From positions 1,918,657 through 1,982,656 of the forward strand of contig NZ_VCNI01000001.1 of NCBI RefSeq assembly GCF_005937185.1: DNA of 64,000 nt. Reading direction: 5' to 3'. The notes under the pieces are model-generated. The model did no database searches. It had not been told where the DNA came from and saw only the letters and a program-made list of their open reading frames with translations. Both the position numbers and the translations under genes were made by a program. Below, in pieces: positions 27,384-36,687 of this stretch (position 1 is the stretch's first letter; the number at the start of each line of letters is the position of its first letter). The DNA comes from Flagellimonas algicola. Its GTDB lineage: Bacteria > Bacteroidota > Bacteroidia > Flavobacteriales > Flavobacteriaceae.

Positions 27384-29510
27384 TTAAGCGGTTACTCCTT
27401 TTACTGATTTAATTACTTCCTCTGCAATATTGGTAGGAGTTTCTGCGTAGTGTGAAAATTCCATTGTGGAAGTTGCTCTACCGGAAGACAATGTTCTCAA
27501 AGCAGTTACATATCCGAACATTTCGGAAAGTGGCACTTCACCCTTAACAACTTTAGACCCGGCCCTATCGCTCATATCGCTAATAGTTCCTCTTCGTCGG
27601 TTAAGGTCACCAACAATATCACCCATGTTTTCTTCAGGTGTCAACACCTCAATCTTCATAATGGGCTCCATCAATACAGATCGTGCAGCTTTTGCAGCAA
27701 CCTTGTATCCCATTTTTGCAGCCAACTCAAAGGACAATGAATCCGAATCCACAGGGTGGAAAGAACCATCCTTTAAAGTAACCTTCATACTATCCATCTC
27801 AAATCCGGCCAAAGGACCATTCTTCATAGCCTCTTTGAATCCTTTTTCTACAGATGGGATATATTCTTTAGGGATATTACCTCCTTTAATTGTGTTTACA
27901 AATTCCAATCCCACTACATCATCGCCTGCAGGCTCCATAGTAAAGACGATATCCGCAAACTTACCACGACCACCAGACTGCTTTTTATAGACTTCCCTAT
28001 GATCGGCAACTTGTGTGATTGCCTCTTTGTACTCAACCTGAGGTTGACCTTGGTTCACTTCAACTTTAAATTCACGACGTAAACGGTCAACAATAATATC
28101 CAAGTGAAGCTCACCCATACCAGAAATAATGGTCTGACCTGAAGCTTCATCTGTTTTTACCTGGAACGTTGGATCTTCTTCAGCCAATTTTGCCAAAGAC
28201 ATCCCCAATTTGTCCACATCCGCCTTAGTTTTAGGCTCCACCGCAATACCGATTACAGGATCAGGGAAATCCATACTTTCTAGCACAATTGGGTGCTTTT
28301 CAGAAGACATGGTATCACCGGTCTTGATATCCTTAAATCCAACCGCAGCTCCAATATCACCAGCCTCAATGTACTCAATAGCGTTTTGCTTGTTGGAATG
28401 CATTTGGTAGATACGTGAGATACGCTCTTTTTTACCGGAACGGTTGTTCAATATATAAGAACCAGCGTCCAAACGACCAGAATATGCTCTAAAGAATGCC
28501 AATCGCCCTACAAATGGATCGGTTGCAATCTTAAATGCCAAAGCAGAGAACGGCTCTTTTGGATCGGGTTTTCTAGTAATTTCATTTCCCGTATCAGGAT
28601 CTGTACCAACGATATCATCCTTGTCCAATGGAGAAGGTAAATAGCGACATACAGCATCCAACAAGAACTGAACTCCTTTATTTTTGAACGAAGAACCGCA
28701 AACCATAGGAATGATTGCCCTATCCATAACAGCAGCTCTCAAAGCAGCGTGAACTTCTTCTTCCGTGATGGAATTTTCATCTTCGAAGAACTTCTCCATC
28801 AACTCCTCATCATATTCAGCTACAGCTTCAATCAAAGCAGCTCTATATTCCTTAACCTCATCTTGCATTTCTGCAGGAATGTCGATAACATCAAATGTAG
28901 AACCAAAGTTCTCATCATGCCATACGATTGCCCTATTCTTTGCAAGATCTACAATACCTTTAAAGTCAGCCTCTTCACCAATTGGCAAAACAATTGGCAC
29001 CGCATTGGAGCCCAACATTTCCTTTACCTGCTTGCAGACCATAAGGAAATTAGAACCCTGACGGTCCATTTTGTTTACGAAACCAATTCTTGGCACTTTG
29101 TAGTTATCGGCCAATCTCCAGTTCGTTTCGGACTGTGGCTCTACGCCATCAACCGCACTAAACAAGAAGACCAAACCATCCAATACACGCAAAGAACGAT
29201 TCACCTCAACGGTAAAGTCAACGTGTCCGGGAGTATCAATAATATTAAAGTGGTATCCTTTGGCATCAGCCGTAGGTGTTCCCTGTTCGGTTGGGAACTG
29301 CCATGTACAGGTTGTAGCAGCAGAGGTAATGGTAATTCCACGTTCCTGTTCTTGCTCCATCCAGTCCATAGTGGCTGCACCATCATGCACCTCACCTATT
29401 TTATGACTTACACCTGTATAAAAAAGAATACGTTCTGTAGTAGTGGTTTTTCCAGCATCAATATGTGCCGCAATACCAATATTCCTTGTATATTTTAAAT
29501 CTCTTGACAT
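27384..29510 (-). CDS. fusA: Elongation factor G
   Basis: A 708-residue EF-G, the translocation GTPase. G1 is in [20 protein letters not shown] (about 13-32), G3 in DTPGHVDF and G4 in [12 protein letters not shown]. The domain IV/V signature sequences [16 protein letters not shown] and [20 protein letters not shown] are present near the C-terminus. It lies between rpsG (8-base gap) and rpsJ (12-base gap). The usual enterobacterial tuf gene is missing at this place. Confidence 0.99.
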   Translation of the reverse strand: MSRDLKYTRNIGIAAHIDAGKTTTTERILFYTGVSHKIGEVHDGAATMDWMEQEQERGITITSAATTCTWQFPTEQGTPTADAKGYHFNIIDTPGHVDFTVEVNRSLRVLDGLVFLFSAVDGVEPQSETNWRLADNYKVPRIGFVNKMDRQGSNFLMVCKQVKEMLGSNAVPIVLPIGEEADFKGIVDLAKNRAIVWHDENFGSTFDVIDIPAEMQDEVKEYRAALIEAVAEYDEELMEKFFEDENSITEEEVHAALRAAVMDRAIIPMVCGSSFKNKGVQFLLDAVCRYLPSPLDKDDIVGTDPDTGNEITRKPDPKEPFSALAFKIATDPFVGRLAFFRAYSGRLDAGSYILNNRSGKKERISRIYQMHSNKQNAIEYIEAGDIGAAVGFKDIKTGDTMSSEKHPIVLESMDFPDPVIGIAVEPKTKADVDKLGMSLAKLAEEDPTFQVKTDEASGQTIISGMGELHLDIIVDRLRREFKVEVNQGQPQVEYKEAITQVADHREVYKKQSGGRGKFADIVFTMEPAGDDVVGLEFVNTIKGGNIPKEYIPSVEKGFKEAMKNGPLAGFEMDSMKVTLKDGSFHPVDSDSLSFELAAKMGYKVAAKAARSVLMEPIMKIEVLTPEENMGDIVGDLNRRRGTISDMSDRAGSKVVKGEVPLSEMFGYVTALRTLSSGRATSTMEFSHYAETPTNIAEEVIKSVKGVTA

Positions 29511-29518
29511 TGTTTTGA

Positions 29519-29995
29519 CTAGAATCTAAAGTGTGAGAATGCTTTATTGGCTTCAGCCATTTTGTGAGTATCCACTCTTTTCTTGACCGCGGCACCTTCT
29601 TCTTTGGCAGCAGCTAAAATTTCAGCTGCCAATTTTTGAGCCATAGATTTTTCGTTACGCTTCCTGGCATAACTGATCAACCACTTCATGGCGGTAGAAA
29701 TCTTACGGTCTGGACGAATTTGCATTGGAATCTGGAATGTAGCACCACCTACTCTTCTACTTCTTACTTCAACATGTGGCATTACATTGGAAAGCGCATC
29801 TTTCCACAATTCCAAAGCTTCTTTTTCTTCGTCTTGGTTTTTTTCGTCTACAATATCAATTGCATCGTAGAAAACCTTGAAGGCAACGGATTTTTTTCCG
29901 TCCCACATCATCATGTTCACAAAGCGAGTTACCAGTTGGTCATTAAACCTTGGGTCTGGCAACAATGGTCTTTTTTTCGCCTGTCTTTTTCTCAT
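29519..29995 (-). CDS. rpsG: 30S ribosomal protein S7
   Basis: A 158-residue S7 (uS7), the head assembly starter that contacts E-site t[43 protein letters not shown] and [20 protein letters not shown] are canonical. The helix ending [20 protein letters not shown] is intact. It follows rpsL by 6 bases. Confidence 0.99.
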   Translation of the reverse strand: MRKRQAKKRPLLPDPRFNDQLVTRFVNMMMWDGKKSVAFKVFYDAIDIVDEKNQDEEKEALELWKDALSNVMPHVEVRSRRVGGATFQIPMQIRPDRKISTAMKWLISYARKRNEKSMAQKLAAEILAAAKEEGAAVKKRVDTHKMAEANKAFSHFRF

Positions 29996-30001
29996 GTCTT
30001 C

Positions 30002-30376
30002 TTATTTTTTAGGACGTTTTGCTCCGTATTTTGATCTACGTTGCGTTCTACCTGCTACCCCTGCGGTATCCAATGCACCACGAACAATGTGGTATCGCAC
30101 ACCAGGTAAATCCTTTACTCTTCCACCTCTAACCAATACTATCGAGTGCTCTTGGAGATTGTGTCCTTCACCAGGGATATATGCGTTTACTTCCTTACCA
30201 TTGGTCAACCTAACCCTTGCAACTTTTCGCATTGCAGAGTTTGGTTTCTTAGGTGTAGTTGTATAAACACGCGTACAAACCCCTCTTCTTTGAGGACACG
30301 AATCCAAAGCAGCCGATTTACTCTTCTTGGTAATGGTGACTCTTCCTTTTCGTACTAATTGTGAAATTGTTGGCAT
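30002..30376 (-). CDS. rpsL: 30S ribosomal protein S12
   Basis: A 124-residue S12 (uS12) at the decoding centre. [20 protein letters not shown], the conserved [18 protein letters not shown] and [20 protein letters not shown] are intact. The lysines at the classical streptomycin-resistance positions are wild type. It is the first gene of the cluster, 46 bases downstream of an excellent promoter match and a 5'-terminal hairpin. Confidence 0.99.
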   Translation of the reverse strand: MPTISQLVRKGRVTITKKSKSAALDSCPQRRGVCTRVYTTTPKKPNSAMRKVARVRLTNGKEVNAYIPGEGHNLQEHSIVLVRGGRVKDLPGVRYHIVRGALDTAGVAGRTQRRSKYGAKRPKK

Positions 30377-30404
30377 TAAAAATTTCTATTAAAAATCAAA
30401 ACAA

Positions 30405-30420
30405 CCCTCATTTTGAGGGC
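30405..30420 (-). promoter_or_regulatory. 5'-terminal leader hairpin of the rpsL transcript
   Basis: A perfect CCCTCA/TGAGGG stem with an AAA loop, read on the minus strand, begins two to three bases after the predicted promoter box, so it would form the very 5' end of the str-operon mRNA. TTGTTTTGATTTTT follows, so it could also act as a weak terminator for the gene upstream at 30559-31338. Confidence 0.55.
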
Positions 30421-30422
30421 TG

Positions 30423-30452
30423 CAAATGTAGTGATATTTCGTAATAATTCAA
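30423..30452 (-). promoter_or_regulatory. Promoter of the str/S10 ribosomal cluster
   Basis: TTG (30452-30450), exactly 19 bases, then TACATTTG (30430-30423) and C on the minus strand: a full match to the Bacteroidota housekeeping promoter with the preferred spacing. Predicted start is near 30417, about 40 bases before the rpsL ATG. This is the best promoter in the window and is where the main promoter of the cluster is expected. Confidence 0.72.
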
Positions 30453-30558
30453 ATCCGGAAAGATTAAATTTCCAATCAATCTTGAAAATCAAATATCCAG
30501 GGTAAAAAAAGAGGGAGATGAAGCCCGAACAAATAACAGGTTTTCAATTCAAGATCGT

Positions 30559-31338
30559 TTAAAGATTCCCAGCAAAAGTTACAGCATTAACTAGTCCTCT
30601 TTTGGTTTTCAAATCGATGCCTTTTTCTTTAATGAATTTCTTGACTTGCGGCTGATGTTCTTCCGAAAATAGGGCCACAAAGTCTTTTTTCTTTACAGGA
30701 ATGTAGACAGGAAATGCATCATCCAATGCCAAATAATAATTGGTTTCGTCCACAAATCGATGTGGAAAGGAAACGGCATGCGAGGTTTTCGCCGGTTTTC
30801 CTTCCTTGAATAATTTTTTGTTCTGCTCAAACAAACGATAGTTACCCAGCGATACAATCTCCTTAAGATAAGCCTGATCTCGTTCCCCTTTCTTGTCCAA
30901 AAGGATCATATAGGAATATAGTTGACCATTTAGAACACATGAAATATTTTGATTTTTGAGAAGCGCAAGGGTCTTGTCTTCTTTCAAATTGGAGTTTTTT
31001 ATCTCAAATTCATCATTGAAGGCATTATATCGCATGAACATTTTACGATCCTCTTCCCCTTTGAACAGAATCGCACCGGATTCAAAAACATCATTACTAT
31101 AAATAGACCCCTCAATATCACTTAAATTCAACTGTTGCTCAATACCAAGAGCGGCAAATTTATCCCTCATCTGACTGTAAAAGTTTTCTGACGCTGGATT
31201 GTTGCCGAAATCAGGCCCGATACCCTGAAGCCCTTTTTGATAAACACTGATTACACCAGGTTGGACATTGGCTCTTTGTTGCGCTAACAACAAGGATCCA
31301 AAACTAAAGACGAAAAAGAAAAAAAATATTGCTCTCAT
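30559..31338 (-). CDS. Secreted protein of unknown function
   Basis: A 259-residue protein with a clear signal peptide (MRAIFFFFFVFSFGSLLLAQ, cleavage after Ala19 or so). I do not recognise its family. The mature part is mixed alpha/beta in appearance, with ALGIEQQLNLSDIEG, FKGEEDRKMFMRYNAFNDEF and HRFVDETNYYLALDDAFPVY. No lipobox, metal-binding cluster or catalytic signature is visible. It may be a periplasmic protein restricted to the flavobacteria. It lies on the same strand as rpsL but 182 bases upstream, with the rpsL promoter in between, so it is a separate unit. Confidence 0.75.
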   Translation of the reverse strand: MRAIFFFFFVFSFGSLLLAQQRANVQPGVISVYQKGLQGIGPDFGNNPASENFYSQMRDKFAALGIEQQLNLSDIEGSIYSNDVFESGAILFKGEEDRKMFMRYNAFNDEFEIKNSNLKEDKTLALLKNQNISCVLNGQLYSYMILLDKKGERDQAYLKEIVSLGNYRLFEQNKKLFKEGKPAKTSHAVSFPHRFVDETNYYLALDDAFPVYIPVKKKDFVALFSEEHQPQVKKFIKEKGIDLKTKRGLVNAVTFAGNL

Positions 31339-31683
31339 ACCCCATATATATATTAAGGTATAAATTACAAATTAAAACCCACCCCAACTTCCACCAAAAG
31401 ACTTTTAACAAAAAACTGTTTTATTTCCGTCTTAAAGCGCCCCATTTTTACAAATACAACAGCTATTTCAGCATTTTTAAAGATCCATAACACTTTTGCT
31501 TTACCCCCCAAATTTGTCTTTTTGACAATTTTTACCCCTTCCAATTGTTGACAACACAATTATCAAATGTCATTTTGCACGCTTTGTATTTGTACCCATG
31601 GTCTTAAAATTTTAGTAAAATTAGTTTGGATTATTAACATGAAATTATGATTTTAGCGCCTAGCTAATTCAAATAATTTTAAA
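31339..31683. other. A/T-rich divergent spacer ahead of the SusC gene, with a palindrome
   Basis: A 345-base region between the divergent genes at 30559-31338 and 31684-34935. The clearest structure is an 11-bp odd palindrome TGTTG-A-CAACA at 31546-31556, partly flanked by AATTGT (31543-31548) and ACAATT (31556-31561), 127 bases before the SusC ATG. The word TTGACA also occurs at 31522 and 31548. I see no convincing TTG-N19-TAnnTTTG for either gene. A 64-codon minus-strand frame at 31365-31559 looks spurious. The palindrome may be an operator, which is unproven. Confidence 0.5.
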
Positions 31684-34600
31684 ATGAGAACAAAACTTAA
31701 TGGATTGTTAACGCTGTTATTGGCGTTTGTTGTGCATGTTTCTTTTGCACAAGACAAGACGATTACAGGTACTGTTACGGATGCCGATGGCCTTCCGTTA
31801 CCTGGGGTCAACATTGTCGTTGATGGTACCACTACGGGTACCCAAACAGATTTTGACGGACTCTATACGATTAGTGCGAGTCAAGGTCAGACACTTCTTT
31901 TCACGTATATCGGACAGAGAGACGCTAGAAGGGTCGTTGGTGCAAGTGACGTGATCGATGTTCAAATGGAAGAGGACACTCAGGCTCTTGAAGAGGTTGT
32001 GGTTACGGCCCTTGGTATTAAGAGGGAGAAGCAAGCACTGGGTTATGCAGTAACCGAAGTTGGTGCTGACGATTTGGAACAACGTCCTGAAGGTGATGTG
32101 GCCAGGGTGCTACAGGGTAAAGCTTCCGGGGTTCAGATTACACAACAAAGTGGTCTTTCTGGATCTGGTACCAACATCGTAATTAGAGGTCAAACTACTT
32201 TTAGTGGTAGTAACCAAGCTTTGTTCATCATTGATGGTGTACCATTTAGTACGGACACCAATTCTCAAGGTAGAAATGGAGACCGTCAGGATTTCGTGAA
32301 TGGTAACAACGGTTCAAGTAGGTTCTTGGATCTTGACCCAAACAGTATAGAAAGTGTAAACGTACTAAAAGGTCTTGCAGCTGCAACACTTTATGGTTCG
32401 CAAGGACGTAACGGTGTAATCTTGATCACCACTAAGGGTGGTTCTTCTCAAGGAGGTCCAAAAAAGACTGAAATCACAGTTAACTCTTCGCTTTTCTTCA
32501 ACGAAATTGCTTCGTTGCCAGATTACCAAGATGAGTACGGTAACGGTTTTGACCAGTCTTTTGGATGGTTCTTCAGTAACTGGGGACCGAGCTTTAGAAG
32601 AGAGGGAGCTTCCGGTTGGGGTGCACAAGCCGCAATCGATGATCAAGGAACATTGGCTCACCCATACTCAACATCCACTGCGGGTATTCAGGCAGCTTTC
32701 CCGGAATTTCAGGGACAGCGTTATGAATGGAGACCTTATGATAGTGTAAAGAACTTCTTTAGAACAGGTGCAGTTGCTAATACTTCTGTGAATGTTAGAG
32801 GAGCTTCTGACGATGGTAAAGTAGGGTACAACATGAACTACGGTTACTTAAAGGATAATGGATTTACTCCAAACAACAGTGTAACACGTAACACGTTGTC
32901 TCTTGGTGGTAGAGCACAATTGTCCAACAAGTTCACAATCAACGGTACAGTTAACTTCGCAAGAACCAAATTCATCTCTCCTCCTGTAGCATTAAGCCAG
33001 GGTAACGGAGCTACTGGTACTGGTTCTTCTGTATTTGGTGATCTTTGGTTTACTCCAAGAAGTATCGATGTACAAGGACTTCCTTTCCAAGACCCCATTA
33101 CTGGTGGTAGTGTGTACTACAGACAGAACAACTCTATCCAGCACCCATTATGGACTGTTGCAAACGCAGAGTCAAGACAGGAAACCAACAGGGTATTTGG
33201 TCAAGCCACAGTGCAGTACGAGTTGAATGACAATTTGAATGTTATTTACCGTGCTGGTATCGATGTATATAGTGAGAACAATACCAACCACCAAAATAAG
33301 GGAGGTATCAACAGTAACTCCGGTGATGTAAGGTTGGCAAGTGGTGTTTATGAAACTTGGAACAACACCAATACTATTTGGGACCACAACTTGGTGCTGA
33401 ATGGAGATTATGATATCACTGAAAAAATTGGATCTACATTCAACATTGGTGGTACCACACGTAGAACTGTTTTTGATCAAAATGGTGTAGCGAGTGATGG
33501 CCAGCAGGTATTTGGAGTGTTGAGACACTTTAACTTCTTGAATCAAAATGAAATTCAATCCTTTAGTGAGTTGAACATTGCAGGGGTTTATGCCCAAGCA
33601 GATTTTGATTATGACAATTTCCTTTATGTTACGCTTGCTGCTAGAAACGATTGGGTATCTAACTTCTCAAAAGATAACAGAACTCAATTTTATCCATCTG
33701 CAAGTTTGTCATTCATCCCTACTGCGGCCATTGATGGTCTAAAGTCTGAGAATGTATTGAACTACTTGAAAGTTCGTGCAGGTATCGGGGTTTCAGCAAA
33801 CTTTGATGTATTGACTACCAACTATCCAGTGGCTAGTACTTTGATTTTGGATACTCAGGATGTTCAGGATGGAACTGGGCAAAACGTTGTAACCAACACC
33901 ACAGGTACACGTTTGGGGAATCCTAATCTTCAACCAGAAACATTGGAAGAGATTGAAATCGGTATCGAGTCTAGATGGTGGGATAGCAGAATTACTTTAG
34001 ATGCTTCCATTTACCAAAGAAAGACAAACGATTTGATCTTGGACAGACCTCTAGATCCCGCAACTGGATTTACTGTAACTGCAACCAACATTGGTGAGAT
34101 TGAATCTGAAGGTGTTGAAATTGATCTTGGAGTAAACTGGATCAGAGGTGATGAGGAAGGTGACTTTGACTGGTCTACCAACCTTAACTTTACAGCCTAT
34201 GAAACTACAGTTACAGATCTAGGATTGGATACAGACCAAGTAGTATACTCTGGATTCTCCAACTTGGGTAACGCTGCTATCGAAGGCGAGCCCCTAGGTG
34301 TATTCTTTGGTAGTAGAATTGCTACTGATGCAAGTGGAAACTATGTGGTAGGAGCTGACGGTAACTACGTACAAGATCCAACAGATGGTATAATCGGTGA
34401 TCCAAACCCAGACTGGGTAGCCAACGTTAGAAACTCATTGTCTTACAAAAATTTCACCCTAGGTTTCCAGTGGAACTGGACGCAAGGTGGGGATATTTAC
34501 TCTTCTACAATCTCTACACTATTGGGTAGAGGTTTGATCACGGAGACCATCGACAGGGAAAACACCTTTATTTTGCCTGGAGTTGATGCTGCTGGTAATG

Positions 34601-34935
34601 TCAATAACAGACAAATCAACAACTCAACTTATTTCTTCAGTAACCTATTGTTCGGCCCAAGTGAGCTTCAAGTTTACGACGCTACCACAGTTAGATTACA
34701 GGAAGCTTCTTTGAGCTACAGCCTGCCATCCAAATTCTTGGACAAGACACCTTTCGGTTCCCTTTCCTTTACAATATCTGGAAACAACCTTTGGTACAGA
34801 GCTATCAATACTCCTAAGGGAGCTAACTTTGATCCAAACACAAGTGGTACTGGTGTAGGTAACGGTTTTGGTTTTGACTTTATCAACGGACCAAGCTCAA
34901 GAAGATACGGCCTTAGTGTAAAAGCATCATTCTAA
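31684..34935 (+). CDS. SusC/RagA-family TonB-dependent outer-membrane transporter
   Basis: A 1083-residue TonB-dependent transporter of the SusC class, importing an oligomeric or complex ligand across the outer membrane with its SusD partner. Order: signal peptide (1-22), CarboxypepD_reg-like domain (about 26-98, with GTVTDADGLPLPGVNIVVDG), a TonB-box-like EEVVVTALG (103-111), a plug domain (about 115-250, with RVLQGKASGVQITQQ and IRGQTTFSGSNQALFIIDGV), and a 22-strand barrel ending GLSVKASF. The terminal Phe is typical of barrel insertion. A SusD gene follows after 19 bases. The ligand is unknown; no glycoside hydrolase or sigma/anti-sigma pair is adjacent. Confidence 0.95.
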   Translation: MRTKLNGLLTLLLAFVVHVSFAQDKTITGTVTDADGLPLPGVNIVVDGTTTGTQTDFDGLYTISASQGQTLLFTYIGQRDARRVVGASDVIDVQMEEDTQALEEVVVTALGIKREKQALGYAVTEVGADDLEQRPEGDVARVLQGKASGVQITQQSGLSGSGTNIVIRGQTTFSGSNQALFIIDGVPFSTDTNSQGRNGDRQDFVNGNNGSSRFLDLDPNSIESVNVLKGLAAATLYGSQGRNGVILITTKGGSSQGGPKKTEITVNSSLFFNEIASLPDYQDEYGNGFDQSFGWFFSNWGPSFRREGASGWGAQAAIDDQGTLAHPYSTSTAGIQAAFPEFQGQRYEWRPYDSVKNFFRTGAVANTSVNVRGASDDGKVGYNMNYGYLKDNGFTPNNSVTRNTLSLGGRAQLSNKFTINGTVNFARTKFISPPVALSQGNGATGTGSSVFGDLWFTPRSIDVQGLPFQDPITGGSVYYRQNNSIQHPLWTVANAESRQETNRVFGQATVQYELNDNLNVIYRAGIDVYSENNTNHQNKGGINSNSGDVRLASGVYETWNNTNTIWDHNLVLNGDYDITEKIGSTFNIGGTTRRTVFDQNGVASDGQQVFGVLRHFNFLNQNEIQSFSELNIAGVYAQADFDYDNFLYVTLAARNDWVSNFSKDNRTQFYPSASLSFIPTAAIDGLKSENVLNYLKVRAGIGVSANFDVLTTNYPVASTLILDTQDVQDGTGQNVVTNTTGTRLGNPNLQPETLEEIEIGIESRWWDSRITLDASIYQRKTNDLILDRPLDPATGFTVTATNIGEIESEGVEIDLGVNWIRGDEEGDFDWSTNLNFTAYETTVTDLGLDTDQVVYSGFSNLGNAAIEGEPLGVFFGSRIATDASGNYVVGADGNYVQDPTDGIIGDPNPDWVANVRNSLSYKNFTLGFQWNWTQGGDIYSSTISTLLGRGLITETIDRENTFILPGVDAAGNVNNRQINNSTYFFSNLLFGPSELQVYDATTVRLQEASLSYSLPSKFLDKTPFGSLSFTISGNNLWYRAINTPKGANFDPNTSGTGVGNGFGFDFINGPSSRRYGLSVKASF

Positions 34936-34954
34936 GAACATAACAATAATTATA

Positions 34955-36676
34955 ATGAAAAACATTAGCAGATATATGACTTTGACGGTCTTAGGAGGAT
35001 TGCTTGCATTCACCTCTTGTGAGACCACGGAGCTCGACCTTACCGCCAACCCAAATTTCCTGACACCAGATCAGGCGGGTGTTGACTTCTTCTTGAATTC
35101 CATTCAGGAAGACTTCGTACGGCAGTTTGAGGGCGATGCGGATTTTGACCTTAATGACAACTGGCAGTCCGGTGGTAACACCACGGGTGACGGTTTCAAC
35201 GAACTGGGTATGGAAATGACCCGTATCGTAAACATGAACGGTAGAAACTATAATACCGTTTACCAGGATAGTGACATGAACGATGAGTGGTTGAATGCCT
35301 ATAGAGGTGTACTTGCCGACATCCGAGCCATGGCTCCTCTTGCTCAAGAAGCTGGTTTGACCAGACATATCGGTATCGCTCAATTTATTGAGGCTTACTT
35401 GATGATCAGTATGGTAGATTTCTTTGGTGATGTTCCTTATTCTGAAATTGTACAGGGAGGGGAGCAGAACTTTAATCCAGTGTTGGATTCTGGAGCAAGC
35501 ATTTATGATGCATGTTTGGTACTTATTGATCAAGCCATTGCAAATTTTAATAGCACCCCAACAGCTAACCCAGCAGTTGATTTCTATTACGGAAACGACT
35601 ATGCAAAGTGGGAAAGAGCTGCCAATACGCTTAAATTGAAGATTTACGTTCAGCGTAGATTGGTAGATTCAGGTGCGGCCGCTAGCTTCAACGCTATCAT
35701 CACTAGTGGTAACTATATCCAAGATACCGCAGACGATTTTGTTTGGAACTGGCCTGCTACAAGTGCTACACAACCTGACACAAGACACCCAAGGTATGGT
35801 ATCAACTACCAAGCTGCAGGTGCTGGTGAATACATGTCCAACTGGTTGATGTCCTTAATGGACGAATCTGCCGATCCAAGGACTCGTTACTACTTTTACA
35901 GACAGACCAATGCTGTTCCTGGTGCAGAGATTGCTCCAAACGAGGAGTTGTTGAACTGTTCTTTGGAGACTCCTCCTCAGCACTATATCAACGCTGGATT
36001 TGGTGGAGATTTCTGCTGGTTACCTAACGGTTTCTGGGGTAGAGCCCACGGAGAGGCTGATGGTATTCCACCAGATGGTCTTTTAAGAGCAACTTACGGA
36101 ACGTATCCAGTAGGTGGTAGATTTGATGATGACAGCTTCTTGGCCATTAGCCCATCAGCTGGTGGTGGTGGAACAGGTATCACTAACCTATTGACTGCCT
36201 TCGGTGTTGATTTCATGAGAGCTGAGATGGCCATGGCCGCTGGTAATACTGGTGATGCTAGGACATTCATGCTTGCAGGTTACGCCAAATCAGTAGCTAA
36301 GGTTCAAGCTTTCTTGACAGGAAGAGAAGCTGGTGCAGACCTATCTTTCGTACCTTCTGAAGGTGATGTAAATGCATACGCCACACAAATAGGTATCGAT
36401 TTTGACGATGCTGATGCTGATGGAAAATGGGATGTTTTGGGTGAGCAGTACTTTATTGCCCATTTTGGAAATGGTGTTGAGCCTTACAACTTCTATAGAA
36501 GAACAGGTTTCCCAACTACCCTACAACCTAACTTGGAGCCAGATCCTGGAACTTTCATTAGATCTATGTACTATCCTGCAAATGCGGTGAACAATAACTC
36601 TAATATCAGCCAGAAAGCTGATCAGACGCAGCCAGTATTTTGGGATACTAACGCAACCGCTCCCGCGGCTAACTAA
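34955..36676 (+). CDS. SusD/RagB-like nutrient-binding outer-membrane lipoprotein
   Basis: A 573-residue lipoprotein acting as the lid and ligand-binding partner of the upstream SusC transporter. The lipobox LAFTSC places the lipidated Cys at 22. The helical TPR-like scaffold of the SusD family is visible in EWLNAYRGVLADIRAMAPLA, FIEAYLMISMVDFFGDVPYS and YDACLVLIDQAIANFNS. KWERAANTLKLKIYVQR and the C-terminal EPYNFYRRTGFP also match. It looks like the SusD-like_2 type. It sits 19 bases after the SusC stop and 11 before the next lipoprotein, so one operon is likely. Confidence 0.93.
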   Translation: MKNISRYMTLTVLGGLLAFTSCETTELDLTANPNFLTPDQAGVDFFLNSIQEDFVRQFEGDADFDLNDNWQSGGNTTGDGFNELGMEMTRIVNMNGRNYNTVYQDSDMNDEWLNAYRGVLADIRAMAPLAQEAGLTRHIGIAQFIEAYLMISMVDFFGDVPYSEIVQGGEQNFNPVLDSGASIYDACLVLIDQAIANFNSTPTANPAVDFYYGNDYAKWERAANTLKLKIYVQRRLVDSGAAASFNAIITSGNYIQDTADDFVWNWPATSATQPDTRHPRYGINYQAAGAGEYMSNWLMSLMDESADPRTRYYFYRQTNAVPGAEIAPNEELLNCSLETPPQHYINAGFGGDFCWLPNGFWGRAHGEADGIPPDGLLRATYGTYPVGGRFDDDSFLAISPSAGGGGTGITNLLTAFGVDFMRAEMAMAAGNTGDARTFMLAGYAKSVAKVQAFLTGREAGADLSFVPSEGDVNAYATQIGIDFDDADADGKWDVLGEQYFIAHFGNGVEPYNFYRRTGFPTTLQPNLEPDPGTFIRSMYYPANAVNNNSNISQKADQTQPVFWDTNATAPAAN

Positions 36677-36687
36677 AAAAAAGAGCG

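Noticed and set aside
28749..29498. A 249-codon plus-strand frame antisense to fusA
   Set aside because: It lies wholly within a canonical EF-G gene and shows no protein-like features; it is a shadow of strong codon bias.
31522..31553. Two TTGACA hexamers resembling sigma-70 -35 boxes upstream of SusC
   Set aside because: Bacteroidota housekeeping promoters use a different consensus, and no matching -10 was found.
31365..31559. 64-codon minus-strand open frame in the spacer before the SusC gene
   Set aside because: Basic, low-complexity composition, no family resemblance and overlap with the likely promoter/operator region; more likely chance.
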